From an uncultured Bacteroidales bacterium (GTDB taxonomy: Bacteria; Bacteroidota; Bacteroidia; Bacteroidales; WCHB1-69): a stretch of 16,920 bases of DNA. The position numbers and the translations under genes are program-made. This document shows positions 1 through 5,953 of the stretch, in pieces. The DNA is taken from NCBI GenBank assembly GCA_946407715.1, contig CAMJPH010000054.1, positions 1 to 16,920 of the forward strand. The letters are read 5' to 3'. The notes beneath the pieces were generated by a model. That model saw only the letters and a program-made list of their open reading frames with translations. It did not search any database and was not told where the DNA came from. The first letter of the stretch is position 1. Every line of letters starts with the position of its first letter.

Positions 1-55
1 GTGCCTTGAGGAACGATTCAAGGCGCGAAAGGGATATCTTGGTTTTTTTCGGCAT
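1..55 (-). CDS. Partial CDS, possible type I restriction-modification methylase subunit N-terminus
   Basis: An ATG on the minus strand at 55-53 opens a frame that runs off the left edge; only 18 residues are visible (MPKKTKISLSRLESFLKA). A Lys-rich start followed by an ISLSxLESFL-type helix resembles the N-termini of HsdM (N6-adenine methylase) subunits of type I systems, but 18 residues cannot prove this. A Bacteroidota-type -7 box lies 38 bp upstream. The context, with a WYL regulator next door and an Mrr-like nuclease 10 kb away, fits a defence island. It could equally be an unrelated short protein. The existence of the ORF is better supported than its function. Confidence 0.4.
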   Translation of the reverse strand, partial: MPKKTKISLSRLESFLKA

Positions 56-232
56 CTAATGCAATTACTATTTTCAACAGAAAATTAACCTGCAAAAATA
101 ATTATTTTTCCCGAAAATCGCGACAAAATTCCAATAGCACAATAAAGTTATTCTTGTTCTATGTTTGAACAAATCTTTACCAACATTTAGAACGAACGTC
201 TTTCTGCTTGTCGTCATAGTGTTCCCTCCCCC
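56..232. other. Intergenic region left of the WYL gene
   Basis: This AT-rich spacer separates two leftward genes. It contains the minus-strand -7 box at 93-100. A TATGTTTG at 160-167 on the plus strand looks like a -7 box but has no convincing gene downstream. I see no clear terminator hairpin for the WYL gene. Confidence 0.5.
93..100 (-). promoter_or_regulatory. Probable -7 box for the leftward gene at the left edge
   Basis: On the minus strand these bases read TATTTTTG, matching the Bacteroidota primary-sigma -7 consensus TAnnTTTG. A TTTTG that could serve as -33 element lies about 23 bp upstream. The box is 38 bp before the ATG at 55. No TGCCA-N5-TGGCA operator is present here, unlike the promoters further right. 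Confidence 0.5.
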
Positions 233-1147
233 CTACCCATTCCGTTTCCAAACCGTCTTCCCGATTTTAGCGATCTCCTTGCGCAACGTCTTGGGCGCCA
301 GCACCTCGGCGGTTTCGCCCAACGAGAGTAGCTCCTGGACGAAGTCGAAGGTGGGGCGAACGAAGTAGGTGAACACAGAATACTCCTCCGTGCGGTCGGC
401 CTCCTTTTGCGACGGATGCAGCGGCAGCGAGCGCAGGTACTTGGACTGGAAGGCATCGACCTTCAGCTGGATCAGTTGCGGCTCCTCGTCGCCGACAATG
501 ATGCCGAAGCAGGAGCCGAAGAACTCCGCCGCATTGAAATTGGCGGGCAGCGTAAAGCTCTCGAATTCAATATCAATGTCCAATATGCGGTCTAATGCAT
601 AGACCTTCAGCGGGCCGTCGCCGTACTTGCCCAACAGGTACCACCGACGTTTGAACACCTTCAGCGCGTAGGGCTCCACGTGGTAGAGACTCGACACGTA
701 GTCATCCTCCACCCAGTAGGGTTTATAGCTGAATGTCAGCATCTTGTTGTCGCGCATGGCCTCCAGGATGGTGGGCAGGAACTCGCGGCCGGAGGGGTTC
801 TCTTCTAAAAGGATGCGGTCTTTCAGCTGGCTGCTCTCCTCTAATTGACTGTTGAGCGACAGGGCATCCAACAGCCACCCCTTGAAGCCGGAGCTGTCCT
901 TGAGCTCGCGGCTGTTGGCGATATAGTAGGAGTTAGTGCTTTTGTGGCAGGCGATCTCGATGCCGAACAGCTCGCGCACCGCCGCCACGTGGTTGTGGAA
1001 CGAACGTTTCGGGTAGTCCTCCCCGCCGGAAAGCAGGTCGTTCCGTTTCCACTTGCTGCGGATATTGCTGAACGTGATCCCCTCGAATCCCGCCTGGTTC
1101 ACCGTGTCTATCAGCCAGATATACTTTCTTATAAGCTCTTTTGTCAT
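233..1147 (-). CDS. WYL-domain transcriptional regulator
   Basis: This 304-residue protein has the three-part layout of WYL regulators. An N-terminal winged-helix region (about 1-75) comes first, then a WYL domain (about 130-195) with the signature W169-Y170-L171 inside RRWYLLG and the preceding HVEPYAL strand. A C-terminal WCX-like segment (about 222-300) ends in LGETAEVLAPKTLRKEI. WYL proteins sense a ligand, often a nucleic-acid-related one, and commonly control phage-defence loci. The open frame extends upstream to 1273, but I chose the ATG at 1147 because a TATCTTTG box (1182-1175) lies 35 bp before it and upstream residues are not family-like. The divergent neighbour is an AAA+ ATPase. 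Its own promoter carries the shared operator geometry, suggesting autoregulation and control of the genes to the right (inference). Confidence 0.88.
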   Translation of the reverse strand: MTKELIRKYIWLIDTVNQAGFEGITFSNIRSKWKRNDLLSGGEDYPKRSFHNHVAAVRELFGIEIACHKSTNSYYIANSRELKDSSGFKGWLLDALSLNSQLEESSQLKDRILLEENPSGREFLPTILEAMRDNKMLTFSYKPYWVEDDYVSSLYHVEPYALKVFKRRWYLLGKYGDGPLKVYALDRILDIDIEFESFTLPANFNAAEFFGSCFGIIVGDEEPQLIQLKVDAFQSKYLRSLPLHPSQKEADRTEEYSVFTYFVRPTFDFVQELLSLGETAEVLAPKTLRKEIAKIGKTVWKRNG

Positions 1148-1174
1148 AACTGTTGGATTAAAAAACCGACGCGG

Positions 1175-1208
1175 CAAAGATAACAAATAGGTGTGAAATC
1201 CCATGGCA
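1175..1208 (-). promoter_or_regulatory. Promoter/operator of the WYL regulator gene
   Basis: On the minus strand a TATCTTTG -7 box occupies 1182-1175. The left operator arm TGCCA is at 1208-1204 and the right-arm position (1198-1194) reads TTTCA, a degenerate match. The right-arm start lies exactly 16 bp upstream of the -7 T, as in six other promoters of the window. The dyad centre is 64 bp, about six helical turns, from the divergent operator at 1258-1272, so bound proteins could face the same side. Confidence 0.6.
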
Positions 1209-1257
1209 CAGTCTAAAAAAGTTATGCCAACTTTATGCACAACAAAAAATATAACTA

Positions 1258-1291
1258 TGCAATAGAATGGCACAGTAACGATTTATTTTTG
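1258..1291 (+). promoter_or_regulatory. Promoter/operator of the AAA+ ATPase gene
   Basis: The dyad TGCAA (1258-1262), N5, TGGCA (1268-1272) precedes a TATTTTTG -7 box at 1284-1291; the spacing from right arm to box is 16 bp. Flanks CTA and CAG extend the pseudo-palindrome. The ATG at 1318 is 34 bp after the start of the box. An extra half-site TGCCA lies at 1225-1229. Confidence 0.7.
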
Positions 1292-1317
1292 CAGCGTTGA
1301 AATTAAAACCGCAAAAA

Positions 1318-3063
1318 ATGAAGAAAAAACAAAGAACCACGCTGCAAAGATTATGTTTCCTCGCGAAACAGCTGGAAAACTCAAAACATTACGCGCTTAA
1401 CGCGATCCAGCCCGGACTTATCTCGAATGAGACAAAGTTCGTCACCTTCGGAACGAACCGTTTCACCCGCAGAGAGGAAGATGTCATCAACGACGAGGCC
1501 TTAAACAAGGTGATTGGAGAATTGGACAGGTTGGCCGCCTATCTACAGGTCACCTCTATACAGGCCGCCCTGTTTACCGCTGCTTTTTCAAAATCATTGT
1601 ATCGGTCGTCTGTGGATTTCGATGACATACGCTCCTTTTTCGATTTAGACAACATTGATGCGCAATTCCTCCAGCACGACTTCGACATGTTGAACAAGCA
1701 AAATCTTCTGGTAATAAGCGATTACCGAAGAAGAGACCAATATATTATTCCCGAGGATATTGTTTCTGCCATACACCAAGATTTGCCCATTGGGGAGAAA
1801 AACAACGAGAAGAAAGAGATAACCCGTTACGATTTTGTCACGACTATCGGGAAATGGGTGGAGGACAACGATATCAAAACGATGGAGTTGCTGCAAAAAA
1901 TGGCCAAAGAAGAAGAACAATCGGAGGACCTTCTTTTTGTGCAAACGGTGAAGAAGATGGTACCGGACAGTCGTAGCAGAGTGATGTTTTATGACATTTG
2001 CTACGATTTTATCTCTTCTCATCGGCGCATGAGCGATATTGATGCCACATTAAATGACATTTTCGATTCGATACCGGAAAGATTCGCATGGGGAAAGCAA
2101 CTGATGCAACAGGAACACGAGCTTATCAAGCTGGATCTCATTGAAATAGAGCCCGAACGGATGTTCTCCGAGGCCTCCATGAAGTTGACAGAGAAAGGCC
2201 GGAAACTGTTCCTTGAAAATGACTTTGAATTGTTCGCTGAAGAAAAGGAGAAGGACAAAAAGTTGATCTATCCCGAAGACATCCCCGAAAAGTCGATGTT
2301 TTACAGCGAAGAGCTGTCGCGGCAGCTGAATCTTCTGAAAGAGAACCTTCAAGAGGAACGTTTCGCAGAGTTGCAGAAGCGATTGGAGGCCCAGTCGTTG
2401 CCCAAGGGTGTGGCGGCCATCTTCCACGGGTTGCCCGGCACCGGCAAGACGGAGACGGCCATGCAGATCGCCCGCGCCACGGGTCGTCCGGTGTGTCATG
2501 TGGACATCGCCAGTTCCAAGAGCTGCTGGTTCGGGGAGAGCGAGAAGCTCATCAAACGCATCTTCACGGGCTACGCCGAGCAGTGCAAGAAAAGCAAGCT
2601 GAAGCCCATCCTGCTCTTCAACGAGGCCGACGCGCTTTTCGCCAAGCGCAAGGACAGCAACTTCTCGAATGTGGCGCAGACCGAAAACGCCATCCAGAAC
2701 ATCATCCTGGAAGAGATGGAGAAGCTCGACGGCATCCTCATCGCCACCACCAACCTCGTTGACAATCTCGACAGTGCCTTCGCCCGCCGATTCCTCTTCA
2801 AGGTCGAATTCGGGCAGCCCACGGTGGAGGCCAAACAGAGCATCTGGAAGAGCAAGCTGGAGTGGCTCCCCGACGACGATTGCCGGGCGCTATCCACGAA
2901 GTTCGACTTCTCCGGCGGCGAGATCGACAACATCGTCCGCAAGGTCGTGATGGAGGAGGTCTTGCACGGCACTCGCCCCGCGTTGGCAAAAATCGAGGAA
3001 TTGTGCCGTCACGAGAAGATCGGGAACGGGTGCAACGGGGGAAGTATCGGGTTTCAGGCGTAA
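1318..3063 (+). CDS. AAA+ family ATPase (CDC48/FtsH-type AAA module)
   Basis: The protein has 581 residues from the ATG at 1318. The same frame continues upstream to a TTG at 1297, but the promoter geometry favours the ATG. The C-terminal third is a classical AAA module: Walker A GLPGTGKT at 371-378, Walker B ILLFNEAD at 431-438, sensor-1 ATTN at 476-479 and an arginine-finger stretch FARRFLF from 488. The usual Walker B Asp before Glu is Asn435, while the catalytic Glu436 is kept. The N-terminal 350 residues are helical and charged and I do not recognise them; they may recruit a substrate. Classical AAA proteins remodel or unfold proteins or complexes, usually as hexamers. Divergent transcription from a WYL regulator suggests a stress or phage-response role (inference). 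Confidence 0.88.
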   Translation: MKKKQRTTLQRLCFLAKQLENSKHYALNAIQPGLISNETKFVTFGTNRFTRREEDVINDEALNKVIGELDRLAAYLQVTSIQAALFTAAFSKSLYRSSVDFDDIRSFFDLDNIDAQFLQHDFDMLNKQNLLVISDYRRRDQYIIPEDIVSAIHQDLPIGEKNNEKKEITRYDFVTTIGKWVEDNDIKTMELLQKMAKEEEQSEDLLFVQTVKKMVPDSRSRVMFYDICYDFISSHRRMSDIDATLNDIFDSIPERFAWGKQLMQQEHELIKLDLIEIEPERMFSEASMKLTEKGRKLFLENDFELFAEEKEKDKKLIYPEDIPEKSMFYSEELSRQLNLLKENLQEERFAELQKRLEAQSLPKGVAAIFHGLPGTGKTETAMQIARATGRPVCHVDIASSKSCWFGESEKLIKRIFTGYAEQCKKSKLKPILLFNEADALFAKRKDSNFSNVAQTENAIQNIILEEMEKLDGILIATTNLVDNLDSAFARRFLFKVEFGQPTVEAKQSIWKSKLEWLPDDDCRALSTKFDFSGGEIDNIVRKVVMEEVLHGTRPALAKIEELCRHEKIGNGCNGGSIGFQA

Positions 3064-3102
3064 GAACGTGTTTCGTGGTAATATGTCTTTGAACGTAGGA
3101 GA

Positions 3103-3132
3103 TTCCGCCAGTTTCTGACGTCACTGGCGGAA
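3103..3132. terminator. Stem-loop after the AAA+ gene
   Basis: TTCCGCCAGT (3103-3112) and ACTGGCGGAA (3123-3132) form a perfect 10-bp stem with a 10-nt loop, 40 bp after the stop codon. No T-run follows, so it may terminate poorly or simply be part of the palindromic repeat cluster; its right arm overlaps the left arm of the larger palindrome at 3126. Confidence 0.45.
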
Positions 3133-3260
3133 TGGTGCCCCGCGCACAGGGGTCAAAGGGGAAAAGATGGGCGGCGGAAAGAGGGTGCCTGTGGTATCGG
3201 AGCCCCTTTCCCGCCGCCCATCTTTCCCCCTTCTCTCCCGGCGGCGCGCACCATTCCGCC
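3126..3260. repeat. Large imperfect palindrome (about 135 bp)
   Basis: The outer arms GGCGGAATGGTGC (3126-3138) and GCACCATTCCGCC (3248-3260) are perfectly complementary. Inner arms at 3158-3177 and 3211-3229 pair over about 19 bp with one bulged A. A further GAAAG/CTTTC pairing lies near the apex. The whole could extrude as a cruciform or form a strong RNA hairpin. The GC-rich arms have no coding match. It might be a decayed miniature inverted-repeat element. Confidence 0.75.
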
Positions 3261-3374
3261 GAAGCCTTTAGGCGAGGCGGAACCTCCAACTCGCCAATGT
3301 GCGCATCAGCGAGGCGGAACCCCCTCCGAGAAGCCACGAAAACACGCCAACGAAACCTTTTTCACCCTCTCTCC

Positions 3375-3392
3375 CCGCACACCTGACGGCGT
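3375..3392. repeat. REP-like hairpin, degenerate copy
   Basis: GCACACC-TGAC-GGCGTGC has the same 7-4-7 layout and loop as the perfect copies at 3431-3448 and 4771-4788, with one stem mismatch. Confidence 0.5.
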
Positions 3393-3430
3393 GCGCATTC
3401 CCCCGTGCTCGCCTCATTCTACCAAGCCAT

Positions 3431-3448
3431 GCACCCCTAACGGGGTGC
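3431..3448. repeat. REP-like hairpin, copy 1
   Basis: GCACCCC-TAAC-GGGGTGC forms a perfect 7-bp stem with a 4-nt loop. The flank ACCAAGCC and the 18-bp core recur at 4761-4788. Confidence 0.75.
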
Positions 3449-3499
3449 GGCTACAGGCGGGATATGCTTCCCAATGACGGCGGGTGATCACTGTCAGCT

Positions 3500-3522
3500 G
3501 GCAGGCCGTAGGTCTGCGGGCA
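3500..3522. repeat. 23-bp intergenic repeat, copy 1
   Basis: A 23-bp stretch starting GGCAGGCCGTAGG and ending CTGCGGGCA is identical at 4843-4865. In both places it sits between a REP-like hairpin and an operator/promoter, so the pair forms a duplicated regulatory cassette. Confidence 0.8.
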
Positions 3523-3531
3523 TCGCAGCTA

Positions 3532-3565
3532 TGCCACAGATTGGCACAGTCCCGTGTTATCTTTG
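3532..3565 (+). promoter_or_regulatory. Promoter/operator of the gene at 3588
   Basis: This is the best dyad of the set: TGCCA (3532-3536), N5, TGGCA (3542-3546), with outer CTA and CAG. The TATCTTTG -7 box is at 3558-3565, 16 bp after the right-arm start. The ATG follows 30 bp after the start of the box. Confidence 0.75.
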
Positions 3566-3587
3566 CCGCATTAAAAACAGCAAAGAT

Positions 3588-4220
3588 ATGTTGAAGTACA
3601 TTAACGAAAACCTGCAGGTCGGGGAGCATATTACCATCGAGACTAAAAAGAACCTTATCTTCGGTGATATTGCAGCCATGGACACCGTTTCATTGTGTCT
3701 CTCTTGTAAGGACAAAATCGTCCGGCTTTCAGAAGATGACATCACAACATTGGTTTACTATGAGGACAATATCCCTTGGCATTTTCCATTCTACCTCACA
3801 AAGGTCTATCCATTCGAAATGCACCCGGATTCTTTTTATGGTTATGATTACCATCATCGGCTCGGTTTCAGCTATTTTGACGGTGTCTTGTCTGTGTATG
3901 CCACCGAAAAAACACACGAGCTTGGGCCAGGTCTGCTATTGCCTGTTTGGGTGGAATATGACGGAAAACTATATGTGGTTGAAGCCGTCATAAATGAGAG
4001 TTACCCTTTTCCAAGCACCATCGGAACAGCCAAAATGCCTTTTTTCGTAAAAGAGATAGACCCCGGCACATTTGAGAATTGTTGTAATTTGCGAGCCATC
4101 TACCTCCCCCCGACTGTCCGATATCTTGGCAATTACAAGGTGGGCGGCTGCACCTGCTGCGAGCTGCGCGATATGCAAGGTCAACTACTCGATTGGGAAC
4201 TGGAAAAAGACTGGTATTGA
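3588..4220 (+). CDS. Hypothetical protein with one BspA-like leucine-rich repeat
   Basis: The protein has 210 residues. The open frame begins at 3474, but the ATG at 3588 fits the promoter (30 bp from the -7 T). It has no signal peptide or membrane segment. The C-terminal part (about 154-180) reads IDPGTFENCCNLRAIYLPP and resembles a single LRR_5 repeat, the type found in BspA-like proteins, where tandem copies usually mediate protein contacts; one copy alone is unusual. The extreme C-terminus is Cys-rich (GGCTCC). The first 120 residues are unrecognised. It is the first gene after the repeat-rich spacer and is probably transcribed alone, because another operator/promoter starts 8 bp after its stop. 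Function unknown. Confidence 0.75.
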   Translation: MLKYINENLQVGEHITIETKKNLIFGDIAAMDTVSLCLSCKDKIVRLSEDDITTLVYYEDNIPWHFPFYLTKVYPFEMHPDSFYGYDYHHRLGFSYFDGVLSVYATEKTHELGPGLLLPVWVEYDGKLYVVEAVINESYPFPSTIGTAKMPFFVKEIDPGTFENCCNLRAIYLPPTVRYLGNYKVGGCTCCELRDMQGQLLDWELEKDWY

Positions 4221-4228
4221 TTCCACCC

Positions 4229-4262
4229 TGCCACAAACCGGCATAGCCCAGCACTATCTTTG
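4229..4262 (+). promoter_or_regulatory. Promoter/operator of the gene at 4283
   Basis: TGCCA (4229-4233), N5, CGGCA (4239-4243) is followed by a TATCTTTG box at 4255-4262, again 16 bp after the right-arm start. It begins 8 bp after the preceding stop codon, and the ATG at 4283 is 28 bp after the box start. Confidence 0.7.
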
Positions 4263-4282
4263 CAGCAAAAAAACAACCCCAT

Positions 4283-4747
4283 ATGACCTATCTCGAATTA
4301 TTCAAATTCCTTGTTTTTAAACAAGAAAACAAAGCCATGATAGAATATTGCCTTATATCAGACCTCGCCACTGAAAAGCGTTCAACAGAGAGCAAAAGCA
4401 AAACAAACGATAATATGAACATTTTACAATTCAAAAAAAACCTGAAAAACCTCTCCTTTGAGGAACAGACCGACCTCATAAAGGAGCGGATTGACGAAAT
4501 TATCACCATCAGGAAACGCTGGTCTATCAGAATGTATGACTGTGAAGGTGAAATTGAAGATTTGGAAAACCGACTTGAGAATTTGGACGAGGATTCAGAC
4601 GAGTATCAGGACCTCTCATACGAACTTGACGGATGGAAAGAGGAGTGTGTCGATTTGGAAGAAAAAATTGCCATGTGCGACGAACTGATACACCTCCACC
4701 ACATAAGGCAAAGCAATGCGCCAGCCATGGAGAATGCGGAGACGTAA
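4283..4747 (+). CDS. Hypothetical acidic coiled-coil protein
   Basis: The protein has 154 residues from the ATG at 4283, which lies 28 bp after the -7 T as in sister genes. A second in-frame ATG at 4415 (MNILQFKKNL) would give 110 residues and may be the true core start, because an 18-bp intergenic repeat (4373-4390) lies inside the extra N-terminal stretch. Residues about 55-135 are strongly charged and helical (LEDLENRLENLDED type), consistent with a coiled coil. No enzyme motif, signal peptide or membrane segment is visible. It stands alone between two operator-type promoters. Function unknown. Confidence 0.65.
   Translation: MTYLELFKFLVFKQENKAMIEYCLISDLATEKRSTESKSKTNDNMNILQFKKNLKNLSFEEQTDLIKERIDEIITIRKRWSIRMYDCEGEIEDLENRLENLDEDSDEYQDLSYELDGWKEECVDLEEKIAMCDELIHLHHIRQSNAPAMENAET
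4373..4390. repeat. 18-bp repeat, copy 1
   Basis: GAAAAGCGTTCAACAGAG is identical to 11728-11745. In both cases a CCTCGCC lies just upstream. Here it overlaps the N-terminal codons of the gene at 4283. Confidence 0.7.
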
Positions 4748-4770
4748 ACAACTACATTCCACCAAGCCCT

Positions 4771-4788
4771 GCACCCCTGACGGGGTGC
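4771..4788. repeat. REP-like hairpin, copy 2
   Basis: GCACCCC-TGAC-GGGGTGC, a perfect 7-bp stem with a 4-nt loop, differs from copy 1 (3431-3448) by one loop base. The flank ACCAAGCC is also shared. It lies 23 bp after the stop of the coiled-coil gene and may cap its transcript. Confidence 0.75.
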
Positions 4789-4842
4789 CTTTTCGGGTTA
4801 AGATTCCTGTTCACTGATCACTATTCACTGTTCACTTTCACA

Positions 4843-4865
4843 GGCAGGCCGTAGGTCTGCGGGCA
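4843..4865. repeat. 23-bp intergenic repeat, copy 2
   Basis: Identical to 3500-3522. It is again placed between a REP-like hairpin and an operator/promoter. Confidence 0.8.
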
Positions 4866-4871
4866 CCACAA

Positions 4872-4905
4872 TGCCACGAATCGGCACAGTTACGTGCTAT
4901 CTTTG
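4872..4905 (+). promoter_or_regulatory. Promoter/operator of the gene at 4928
   Basis: TGCCA (4872-4876), N5, CGGCA (4882-4886) with a TATCTTTG box at 4898-4905. The 16-bp arm-to-box spacing and the 30-bp box-to-ATG distance match the promoter at 3532. Confidence 0.75.
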
Positions 4906-4927
4906 CCGCAACAAAAGAACAAAGACT

Positions 4928-5437
4928 ATGATCGCAAAGAAAATCATCATCCCCGTCGGCTTCAATGCCGAACAGTGCAAAAGGGGCGTCCTGTCTTATT
5001 TCGCGGACGACATCACTACGGAGTGGATGTCGGACCAGGATTTCGTGCAACAATACCTGTACTGCCAGAAGGACGGCGACTACGATCCGCCGATAGAGGT
5101 GTGGCTGCTCGTGTGGGACTCGCCCGGCAATATGATTAAACATCCGAAAGGAACGTGCTCGTCGTTGTATGTGAAATGCCTGGCCGTCAGCGTGAATCTG
5201 ACCTGGTGCAAAGTCCACCACAAAGGCCTTACCGTCCACGTCATCAAGGTGCTGCCGCCCGCATCTGGGCAAAAGTCTCCCATCATTGAGGACTCCTGGT
5301 TCGGGCACGTGGTGGACCACTTCTACATGATTGATTATCAAGAGGAAATGTCACACGCAGACCCAAATCTACCATTCGGGGAGTTCCTGAACAGGATGGA
5401 TGGGAAGATTGCGAAGATTATTAAAGGGAAGCAATAA
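4928..5437 (+). CDS. Hypothetical protein
   Basis: The protein has 169 residues from the ATG at 4928; the frame is open from 4871, but that part is promoter. It looks soluble, with no signal peptide or transmembrane segment. There are several Cys and aromatic residues in the middle and a short Lys-rich C-terminus (KIAKIIKGKQ). I recognise no family motif. It is followed after 12 bp by the gene at 5450, so the two are probably co-transcribed from the operator-type promoter at 4872-4905. Function unknown. Confidence 0.7.
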   Translation: MIAKKIIIPVGFNAEQCKRGVLSYFADDITTEWMSDQDFVQQYLYCQKDGDYDPPIEVWLLVWDSPGNMIKHPKGTCSSLYVKCLAVSVNLTWCKVHHKGLTVHVIKVLPPASGQKSPIIEDSWFGHVVDHFYMIDYQEEMSHADPNLPFGEFLNRMDGKIAKIIKGKQ

Positions 5438-5449
5438 CAGCGAAAAAGA

Positions 5450-5773
5450 ATGAAAAAGAATTCAAAGAAGAAAAACACTTCCAACAGCGAGCACTGGAGC
5501 CACAAGCATGACTACCCGATTGAAGAGGTGTGGAACACCGAGAACACATTAGCCCGTCTGATCGCCCCGCGTCTTGTCACGTTCAGGGATTTGGAAAAGC
5601 ACGGACATCCAGACGGTTTTAAGGATATACGCGAGTGGAACGCCACCATTCAGAAAATGATTGATGCCTTCGAACTAATGAAATACGCACACTGCCTCTT
5701 GGAAAAGGAGAACAAAACCGTTTCGGAAGGACTTGCTCTGTTCTGCAAGTATTTCAGGGATTTGTGGGACTGA
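5450..5773 (+). CDS. Small hypothetical protein
   Basis: The protein has 107 residues and starts 12 bp after the preceding stop. A Lys/Asn/Ser-rich N-terminus (1-12) leads into a mostly helical body. The stretch TLARLIAPRLVTFRDLEKHG followed by a Trp-containing helix and MIDAFELM resembles a small phage-associated protein type of the form IxPRLxxFxxL...GxP...W...M..AFE, as I recall it; I could not check this. No catalytic motif, signal peptide or membrane segment. It is probably translated from the same mRNA as the gene at 4928. Confidence 0.65.
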   Translation: MKKNSKKKNTSNSEHWSHKHDYPIEEVWNTENTLARLIAPRLVTFRDLEKHGHPDGFKDIREWNATIQKMIDAFELMKYAHCLLEKENKTVSEGLALFCKYFRDLWD

Positions 5774-5794
5774 AAAGGTTTCAAAACTTATTTA

Positions 5795-5821
5795 AAGTTG
5801 TCCCAAGTTGTCCAAGTTGTA
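5795..5821. repeat. Short tandem repeat AAGTTGTCC
   Basis: Three near-copies of AAGTTGTCC with 9-10 bp period occupy the spacer between the stop at 5773 and the next operator. The role is unclear; they could be binding sites or slippage-prone repeats. Confidence 0.6.
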
Positions 5822-5845
5822 GTCGCTCTTAAAACGCCACCGCTA

Positions 5846-5879
5846 TGCCACACTTTGGCACACCTGTCCGTTATCTTTG
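5846..5879 (+). promoter_or_regulatory. Promoter/operator of the RadA-like/DUF932 operon
   Basis: TGCCA (5846-5850), N5, TGGCA (5856-5860) is a perfect dyad; the TATCTTTG box is at 5872-5879 with the usual 16-bp spacing. Unlike its sister promoters, the ATG is 82 bp after the start of the box, leaving a leader of about 70 nt. Confidence 0.75.
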
Positions 5880-5953
5880 CCGCAGAATCTGCGAATAGCA
5901 GAATTCCTTGCCGCTTGACTGAAAATTGTTTTTTCGCCGCAAAATTATAGGAT

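Larger units (their letters stand above)
3064..3587. other. Repeat-rich spacer of about 520 bp without a convincing gene
   Basis: In order it holds a stem-loop (3103-3132), the 135-bp palindrome (3126-3260), a 13-bp direct repeat GCGAGGCGGAACC (3272-3284 and 3309-3321), a degenerate hairpin (3375-3392), a perfect hairpin (3431-3448), a 23-bp repeat shared with 4843-4865 (3500-3522), and an operator/promoter (3532-3565). Open frames across it are shadows of these repeats. Confidence 0.7.

Noticed and set aside
1220..1240. A further complete operator at TGCCA (1225-1229)
   Set aside because: The right-arm position reads ATGCA and no -7 box lies 16 bp further on, so I count it only as a half-site.
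1148..1273. Upstream extension of the WYL protein
   Set aside because: The extension covers the promoter region with its -7 box at 1182-1175, and its residues do not resemble a WYL regulator N-terminus.
2798..3337. 179-codon minus-strand frame
   Set aside because: It overlaps the 3' end of the AAA+ gene and the palindromic repeats; Arg/Pro/Ser-rich content is typical of a GC-rich shadow.
3541..3570. Sigma-54 (-24/-12) promoters suggested by the TTGGCAC motif
   Set aside because: Sigma-54 needs GG and GC separated by 10 bp. In each of these sites that position does not hold GC, while a TAnnTTTG box is present at a constant distance, so the motif fits an operator over a primary-sigma promoter.
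5795..5821. CRISPR-like repeat from the AAGTTGTCC copies
   Set aside because: The copies are adjacent without spacers and only 9-10 bp long, so this is a short tandem repeat.
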